A DNA stretch of 64,000 bases from contig OX393562.1 in NCBI GenBank assembly GCA_947652115.1, forward strand, positions 770,843 to 834,842, read 5' to 3'. The notes below the pieces were generated by a model. It saw only the letters and a program-made list of their open reading frames with translations. It had not been told where the DNA came from and did not search any database. The DNA is from Blastomussa wellsi. Its lineage: Eukaryota; Cnidaria; Anthozoa; Scleractinia; Plerogyridae. Below are positions 58,578 through 64,000 of this stretch, one piece after another (within the stretch, counting starts at the first letter, position 1; each line of letters opens with the position of its first letter). The position numbers and the translations under genes were made by a program.

Positions 58578-59010
58578 TTCCGGGGGAGAGGGGTTGCTCC
58601 CTTATATGGGCTCTACCGGGACGTGCCGCTGAATAGGGTTTGGTTTTTGACCCTTCAGTCCTGAACGGGGTATGAATTGTAAGCGAGTCTGTCCTAAACA
58701 GGGTTTGGAGCCGTTCTAGACAGAGAATGGCTTAAAGACTTTGGTCGAGTTTCAAGCAAATTATCCGAAATCCGAAACGTTCGATCATCAGTATTTATTT
58801 AGCCGGGTCATCCGACAACATGAGATCATTTACAGTACTAGATATTAGCGCCATAGTATAACAAATGTTTTCCTTTGTCCTAAACAGGGCAGGTGTTTGA
58901 CGCTATTTTTGTCCAAAACAGGGTCGGGATTTCAAATCTGCAGCGGCACGCCACTATACTCAAACATGGGCGAGGTAACAGCCCCCACCATCCCCGGGAT
59001 AGAACGAGAG
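58578..59010. mobile_element. Repeat with CCTAAACAGGGT motifs and inverted ends
   Basis: Ends around GGGACGTGCCGCTGAATAGG and CAGCGGCACGCCACTATACT are mutually inverted. The interior has several 'GTCCTAAACAGGGT'-like boxes (about 58,690, 58,878, 58,911). Probably a non-autonomous element. Confidence 0.55.
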
Positions 59011-59767
59011 TGAAATCTTGCACGACCGCAAGTAATCGATTTACTTCAAGTGGCGATTGAACAGATAGCTTGATTGATAAACGATTTATCGAAGGTGCAT
59101 CCCATATCCAGACAGATTCATCTCAATATGCGTAACGTGGGCTGAGATTTTCTTTTGATCAAAAATATCTACCATAATTACACACGAGTTGGAGATATGA
59201 AATGCTCTGTGCGTTTTTCAGTGAATATTTTTTTCATTTTTTCCCCAAATTCTCACTGCATGAAGGCGCAAATAGACCAAACATGACACTGTATTCATCT
59301 TCCGACTCATATTATCAGTACAATAACAGAAATTAATAGTACGTTTGCGCCACTTAAAATTCGTTTCTATCAGCCGTGTCAACAGTATATTTGGAATGCA
59401 AAGTCGCAAATCGAACTGTGCGCCGAAGAAAACAATCTGTTTTGAAATGAGGAATCATTGTGAAGAACTGGCAATTACTTTCGAAATGCCAGGAATGCTG
59501 AACTTTGTACAACTTACCTTGGTTTACCAAGCTTACTGAAAGAACCTTTTTGCAAAATGTGCACAGCTCAACACGGCAGTCATAAGCTTGACTGTTAAAG
59601 ACCAAGATCAATTTTACGAAGAGATTTGCAACGCTAGACGGCATGCATCACTGTGGCAGAACAATAGAGGATCAACTTTCGACTATATGACATTTAAATC
59701 CGGCAGTAACTCTAAATTTACTGAAAGGTCAGATGAGAAATCCGATGGGTCTCTTGTGAAAAAACCT

Positions 59768-60030
59768 ACAGTAAAAACCCACGAGTAAGAATCTGCATTG
59801 TTCCAGGTTAGCCTGAAAAGGTTCTTACATAAATGGTAATTAAACGAGTTTTAGGCTATTTAAGATTTTAGGTTCTTAACAAATTCTTATTTTCTAAAGA
59901 AAAAATTACACTGTCGCTGATAGAGCAATAACAATAATATGTGGTTCTTTTATAATTTTAAAGGTATAACTGGCACATTTTAGCCTAACTGGTTCTTAAA
60001 AAACAGGTTCTTACTCGCGGGTTTTTACTG
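59768..60030. mobile_element. Foldback element, about 263 bp
   Basis: Terminal inverted repeat CAGTAAAAACCCACGAGTAA and its complement at the right end (TTACTCGCGGGTTTTTACTG); inner AGGTTAGCCTGAAAAGGTTC / TTTTAGCCTAACTGGTTCTT. Confidence 0.72.
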
Positions 60031-60602
60031 AACCCACAGAGGGCTCGAGAATCGGAGAAAGGACCGCCAACAACCTCGTCTCCAGGCGCCATTCTCACAG
60101 CCATTCCCCGAGGGAGTAGAGTCGGGGAACAAGTGACTGTTTCTGGAAGTCTTCGATGAGCACTCGACGAGTTTCCGACTTACTTTAACCAATCAAAAAC
60201 TAGCGTGAGAGCTCGCGAATGCCACTTTTTACCCAACTGAAGGTGCGAGATTGAGACAAAAAAGGCGCGTCATCGACAACGGTTGCATCGTACTTACACT
60301 CAAATGCCTGGGTATTGCGAGTCCTGCTCACGTCGATGGAGACTTCAGCAAGGTATAGAGCGTTTGCTTGCAAGGTTCAATTCGCTAGGCTGGCAATAGG
60401 AACGATATGTAACAACTACAAACCCCGATAGCTGTGTTTCTAACGGGCTAGGCAAATAATAAAATTTTGCAATTGTCTTCTGTCTTTGAAACAGTTATGA
60501 CCCTGCAGAACTGGGTAAAAACAGGGGTACAAACAAAATGAAACTACTGACCATTTTCCCACTACCTTTACATCAAATAAACAGGAATTTTAAACACCCT
60601 GT

Positions 60603-60776
60603 ATATACCTTATTCCAAAATGGCCACTGATTTATGCATATACAAATTTGCCCTTGTTGCCTCGTTCAAGGTAAAATATTCTTTTGATTTTTGAGCTTAA
60701 AAACGAGGCAAGAAGGGCTAATTTGAATACCAACAAAAGAATGTTAAGATGGTAGCCATTTTGGAATAAGGTGTAT
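60603..60776. mobile_element. MITE-like element, intact relative of 6,986-7,271
   Basis: Terminal inverted repeat TATACCTTATTCCAAAATGG / GCCATTTTGGAATAAGGTGT, with inner inverted GCCCTTGTTGCCTCG / CGAGGCAAGAAGGGC. Confidence 0.78.
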
Positions 60777-61480
60777 TGTTCCCAGGCAACCCGACAAAAT
60801 GCTTTGCCAATCCACGGGGGGTGGGGGGGGGGGTTGCAACACTCATGGTAGCTTTAATTATGCTACAGAAATCGGCCCCACCATAAGCCCCAGGCTAGTT
60901 TTGCTCATTTGCTTTTGTTTGTTTGTTTGTTTGATTGCTTATGGTCCAGACAACTGCAGAAAACCAACCAGTAATCTACAAAGAACAACCGTGTTGTTTA
61001 CTTTATTTTCTAAAAACCATATTACAGTACGACTCGTTTAACCGCACACAATTGTTAAAAAAGTCTCACCCTTATGCAATGTCTTACTGCCTACTCCATC
61101 ACACCCAATCATGAACTCCTTGTCACTTATTTAAACGCATTTTTAGTTTTATATTAAAAAAATCTTTTCGACGAAATTTGTTTTAACCCCGTAACTCTCA
61201 AGTATTACATTAAAATTTTCCAAAAAGTAAAATACAAAAAGCACCACAGCACAACAACAAGGTTTGACTGATCATACACATTACAAAAAAGACTAAAAGT
61301 TTAAACCCACAATGACAACAGTAGCCTCCGTGTAGCCGTCTACTACTTCCCCACGGCCTTGGTCAAAATTATTTGCGTTAAGTGCATGTTTGAAATTCAA
61401 TTAAAATTTGATAACAACAGTTGTTACTTCCTGCTGGACGTACAAATGTAAGGAACCCACGTGGCTCGCGAATGATCAAC
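60777..61480. other. 3' flank of the acid phosphatase gene
   Basis: A G-run at 60,818-60,833 and AT-rich sequence; presumed 3' UTR lies within about 61.1-61.48 kb. No other feature. Confidence 0.35.
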
Positions 61481-61788
61481 TCAAAACAAGATTCTTGCTC
61501 TCCTGGCACGTATTGGGCGTGGTCCATTCATGATTTTCGGGTTGGTTACCTTGCAATCTGTGTCAGGGTCGGATGAAACGATCTGCCGGATACAGTCGCT
61601 GAACTGAGCCAGCGGGCATGGAGAGCTGCGGCAGTAAGGGATGGTTCGTTCTTGTCCATGGTACAGAAGCCTTACAGCGTAGTCCGTGTTTGTACCATTG
61701 TTGACTTCGAGTAGCTCCAGCTGTACCATGGAGGCGTATGGGCTCCATTTGTAGTCACTGGCGTTGAACGCCTGAAGCAGTGGCATGA
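61481..61788 (-). CDS. Acid phosphatase terminal exon
   Basis: 308 bp, acceptor TCTTTTCTTTAG, stop TGA at 61,481-61,483. It encodes KWSPYASMVQLELLEVNNGT, AVRLLYHGQERTIPYC and PCPLAQFSDCIRQIV. Confidence 0.87.
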
Positions 61789-62685
61789 CTAAAGAAAAGA
61801 CAGGACATAATGAGCATCCGACGGTCATTCGAGCAACCGACGGTCACCCGAGCAAACGACGGTCACCCAAGCAATCGACGGTCACCCGAAAAACTGACGG
61901 TCAACCGAGCAACCGACGGTCACCCGAGCAACCAACGGTCACCCGGGCATCCTCCCTAAGTACAGTGCGAACGCCTGACCTTAGCAACGGAGTCGCAGGG
62001 TGGTTAAAGTTGTGCAGCTGAAATAGGTCAATTTCGAGACGTTGCTTTCATTTTCAAGACGAGCCTTGGTGCACAACCTTTCATATGGAAATGAGTTTTA
62101 CTCGCAAGTCTTTTATCGTGAAAATCAAACTCATTCCATATGAAAGGTTGTGCACCAAGACTGGCTTTGAAACAGAGGTAGAAAAAAAACTTGGATATGG
62201 CTCATGTCGATGTCCGATTTTCCCTTTTCACCCACGGGCGATGTTTCTTTTGCTTGGCTGGGTGGCAAAACACAGGCTAAATTGCAAAGAGAGCCACAAA
62301 CAGCGGAGTTCTGATTTCATGGAAAATGTACTCTCCTTCACAGCCATTTTTTTTTTTTTGGGGGGGGGGGCTGGTCATGCAACCCCCGCCCTCACGTGTG
62401 CGGTAAAGCGTTGCGTGACCAGCCAAAAAAAACGGCTGCGAATGAAGTGAAGCGAAAACTGATTCGAGGAATCAGGGTTAAAATTATAGTATAATTTGAT
62501 TTTATCAACTGGGTTGATAATGTCAATTGGCCACCGTAAAGAGATTCAATTGCTGACGTTTCGAGCGTTAGCCCATGTTCGCTCCGACGAAGGGCTAACG
62601 CTCGAAACGTCAGCAATTGAATCTCTTTACGGTGGCCAATTGACATTATCAACCCAGTTGATAAAACCAAATTATATTGTTATAC

Positions 62686-62722
<37 letters not shown>

Positions 62723-63904
62723 TACTCCCTCTTAAAATTATAGTGATCGACTTAGCAAGGAAAACGAATTTCGGTTCGATGTATCAGAACGTTCAAGAAA
62801 TTGAGACTCCACTGTGCCAATCAAACCCAGCATTTCCCATTTTTCTCTTATTTTTACTAAGATGTTTTGGGGGAAACTCATTATGAACCTCAATTCAGCC
62901 GAAAAAACAAAAATTGAAGTATTTCTTCGCACCTGTGTGGTCGTGCCCAGAATAAAGGAAAAACTTCTTCGCTTTACTTTCTTCCATTGCTTCTTGCATC
63001 GCCTGAGGGAAAAAAAATATTTATACGATATCACCTTTAGTTAGTCCCTTTTATCTTCAGTGCATTCGTGGTTTAAAACGCACAAGTCTTCTCGATTTCA
63101 ATGATGCCGGAATTGATTGCTGCAATAACAGCAAGTTTAGTGCGATTGGCTCCGGGTTCGATCCCTGGCCAGGGCACTGTGTTGTGTTCTTGGCAATACG
63201 CTTTACGGTCACAGTGCCTCTCGTCGCCCAGGTGTACAAGTGGGTATTGGAAAGTTGAATTCTGGGGGATTACCCAGAGATGGCCTAGCATCCCTTGGGG
63301 GGAAGGCTGGTGATGTTTGTTGGTGAGGGGGGGTGTTGGGCTGGGGTAGATGTCAAAAAAAAAATGTCAAATGAATGATTATAGTGGTCATGCACTTAGC
63401 TACATCAAGCTAATTCTCAGACATGCCACTCAAACAGAGGGAAACAAAAAATATTTCAAATAAACATAACAAGCTTGAAAATCCCAACTGGCGGGAGGCG
63501 AACCAGTTGGCTATATACAAGCATGACCGAGGAGTTGAACTAGGGTTCACCAAGAAACAACTCCAGCTAAGTGGTCAGAGCGGGACTTGAACCCGTGACC
63601 TCCGGATTTCAAGTCCGGCGCCCTAACCACTCGGCCACGCTGCCTCCAGATGAGCCCTCCTATGTAAACTTATCTTTTTACCTTACGCATTGGCACCTTA
63701 CCTCCCATATCTCACCGATTAGGAACCCAATGCCAACTTTAGAATACTCCTGAATAGTGGGGTAGCTGTAGGTAGCGTACCAAATGAATTCTAACTCGCT
63801 TGCTATGCGAGCCATAAGATCTGCAGTAATCCCCGGCGGAATGGGAAATTTATGACAAGTGTGTGTAAGCAAACAGTCAGCAATGTGAATTAACCCTTCA
63901 GAAG
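61481..63904 (-). CDS. Histidine acid phosphatase (prostatic/lysosomal type), last three exons
   Basis: Exons: 63,702-63,904 (phase 1 to 0), 62,933-63,002 (0 to 1) and 61,481-61,788 (terminal), joined in frame. Exon 1 here encodes IADCLLTHTCHKFPIPPGIT...EFIWYA...GIGFLIGEIWE, matching the alpha domain of acid phosphatases. Exon 2 has FFLYSGHDHT, which contains the His-Asp catalytic pair (family form YSAHDTT); its Asp is the proton donor. Exon 3 continues VMPLLQAFN...WSPYASMVQLELLE...YRSSPCPLAQF-like C-terminal sequence with two conserved cysteines. The N-terminal RHG phosphohistidine motif lies beyond the right edge. The protein ends with a basic tail (RPIRARRARILF) and no membrane anchor, so secreted or lysosomal is likeliest. 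It hydrolyses phosphate monoesters at acid pH (family knowledge). Confidence 0.88.
61814..61955. repeat. 18-bp tandem repeat, about 7-8 copies
   Basis: Unit CGACGGTCACCCGAGCAA, with small variations (ATTCGAG, CCCAAGC, AACCGAG). Lies 26 bp inside the acid phosphatase intron, just upstream of the terminal exon's acceptor, overlapping where the branch point should be. Confidence 0.88.
62063..62160. mobile_element. Foldback element, about 98 bp
   Basis: Arms GCCTTGGTGCACAACCTTTC...ATGGAATGAG-type sequence and the complement (CATATGAAAGGTTGTGCACC), in the acid phosphatase intron. Confidence 0.72.
62339..62442. mobile_element. Foldback element with poly-T/poly-G arm
   Basis: CAGCC...GGCTGGTCATGCAAC on the left and GTTGCGTGACCAGCC...GGCTG on the right. 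Short hairpin beside the Penelope-like remnant. Confidence 0.6.
62491..62731 (+). mobile_element. Penelope-like remnant: 84-bp inverted arms, 13-bp target duplication
   Basis: Flanked by exact TTAAAATTATAGT repeats (62,478-62,490 and 62,732-62,744). Arms 62,491-62,574 and 62,592-62,675 are almost perfect inverted repeats (TTTTATCAACTGGGTTGATA, GGCCACCGTAAAGAGATTC). A unique tail follows (TTATACTTCCCACCGACGCA, GTTTCTTTAGAAACTTACTC). Paired inverted arms around a hammerhead-like motif, with target duplications, fit Penelope-like elements; no protein-coding part remains. In an acid phosphatase intron. Confidence 0.6.
62581..62614 (+). ncRNA. Hammerhead-ribozyme-like motif
   Basis: GCT-CCGACGA-A-GGGC-TAAC-GCTC-GAAA-CGTC-AGC. 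It fits the hammerhead order: stem I GCT/AGC, core CUGANGA (here CCGACGA, one change), stem II GGGC/GCTC with a TAAC loop, GAAA, and cleavage-site GTC with a minimal stem III. The U-to-C change in the core and one unpaired A before stem II suggest an inactive or weakened copy. Minimal hammerheads are known in Penelope-like elements. Confidence 0.45.
62933..63002 (-). CDS. Acid phosphatase catalytic HD exon
   Basis: 70 bp, acceptor TTTTTTTTCCCTCAG, donor CACAG/GTGCGA. It encodes AMQEAMEESKAKKFFLYSGH and DHT. The split Val codon joins to the terminal exon. Confidence 0.84.
63080..63310 (+). mobile_element. tRNA-derived SINE, diverged
   Basis: B-box-like GGTTCGATCCCTGGCCAGGG, then CAGTGCCTCTCGTCGCCCAG, AAGTGGGTATTGG and GATGGCCTAGCATCCC shared with the SINEs near 47 kb. 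Confidence 0.65.
63353..63448. repeat. Dispersed repeat, near-identical copy of 6,891-6,985
   Basis: Same approximately 95-bp sequence (GAATGATTATAGTGGTCATG...). Lies between two SINEs in an acid phosphatase intron. Confidence 0.85.
63480..63655 (-). mobile_element. tRNA-Ser-like SINE
   Basis: Minus-strand 63,574-63,650 reads like tRNA-Ser: A box TGGCCGAGTGGTTAGGGCG, anticodon arm CCGGACTTGAAATCCGG (anticodon TGA) and B box GGGTTCAAGTCC. The long variable arm of a real tRNA-Ser is missing and the acceptor stem does not pair, so this is a SINE head or tRNA pseudogene, not a working tRNA. A non-tRNA body follows to about 63,480. Confidence 0.68.
63702..63904 (-). CDS. Acid phosphatase internal exon
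   Basis: 203 bp, acceptor CATTTCTTTCTCAG, donor GGGAG/GTAAGG. Acid-phosphatase pattern D-x-L-x(2)-H-x(2)-H...P-P-x-I-T...G-x-L-I-x-E-I. Confidence 0.85.
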
Positions 63905-64000
63905 CTGAGAAAGAAATGAAAAAATGGGTATAATTCCAGAAAATGATCAACAACTATTTCGCCATATCTGATTCATATCTGTATCTGATTCACTAAACTT

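Noticed and set aside
62392..62717. Open frames on both strands around 62.5 kb
   Set aside because: They translate the palindromic arms of the Penelope-like remnant in both directions.
63574..63650. Functional tRNA-Ser(TGA)
   Set aside because: No long variable arm, unpaired acceptor stem, and an adjoining SINE-like body.
1..64000. CRISPR arrays, operons or bacterial-type regulation
   Set aside because: Introns, SINEs and animal domain families show this is animal nuclear DNA; the tandem arrays lack spacer structure.

Overview
The window looks like nuclear DNA of an animal, most likely an anthozoan cnidarian (stony coral or sea anemone). The genes have small exons joined by GT-AG introns, intergenic DNA is AT-rich, and short foldback elements and SINEs are frequent. 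The protein families also fit: a uromodulin-type D8C/VWC/LDLa mosaic receptor, an Emx homeobox gene, an intronless class C GPCR and a histidine acid phosphatase. The organism is inferred from gene content and repeat style; nothing in the window proves it.

Positions 1-14,455, minus strand: the largest gene. At least 16 exons, rebuilt from splice sites, reading frame and intron phase, encode two uromodulin-type D8C domains, five or six VWC-like cysteine modules, two LDL-receptor class A modules, a hormone-receptor-motif-like module and a GAIN-like stretch. Nearly all ectodomain introns are phase 1, as expected for module shuffling. This is the order of an adhesion-GPCR ectodomain; the 7TM part, if present, lies left of position 1 and the signal peptide right of 14,455. 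A 32-bp minisatellite overlaps the 3' end of one LDLa exon, so each unit carries a copy or degenerate copy of that exon's splice donor.

14,456-25,897: no convincing gene. It holds several foldback elements, one well-formed orphan exon (18,966-19,042, minus) and an unexplained 112-codon ORF (20,012-20,350, minus). 25,898-28,564, plus strand: an 888-residue class C GPCR in one exon. 28,565-37,242: non-coding, with two foldback elements near 30.2-30.8 kb. 37,243-38,281, minus strand: a two-exon Emx-type homeobox gene with a TATA-like box, in about 15 kb of otherwise gene-empty DNA that may be regulatory.

44,482-54,796, minus strand: a five-exon gene for an unrecognised 373-residue basic coiled-coil protein with an acidic tail (45,213-54,796). 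Directly 3' of it are two further well-formed exons of unknown ownership (44,482-44,815). Its introns carry SINEs and a palindromic Penelope-like remnant. 54,797-61,480: no gene; repeats. 61,481-63,904, minus strand: the last three exons of a histidine acid phosphatase gene that continues past the right edge. Its introns contain an 18-bp tandem repeat, a Penelope-like remnant with a hammerhead-ribozyme-like motif, a tRNA-derived SINE and a tRNA-Ser-like SINE.

The genes do not form a pathway; they are unrelated neighbours. The strongest leads are the splice-donor minisatellite, the mosaic receptor (including paired cysteine loss in one D8C copy and an orphan VWC-like exon on the opposite strand), the hammerhead-like retroelement family with 13-bp target duplications, and the unrecognised 373-residue protein.
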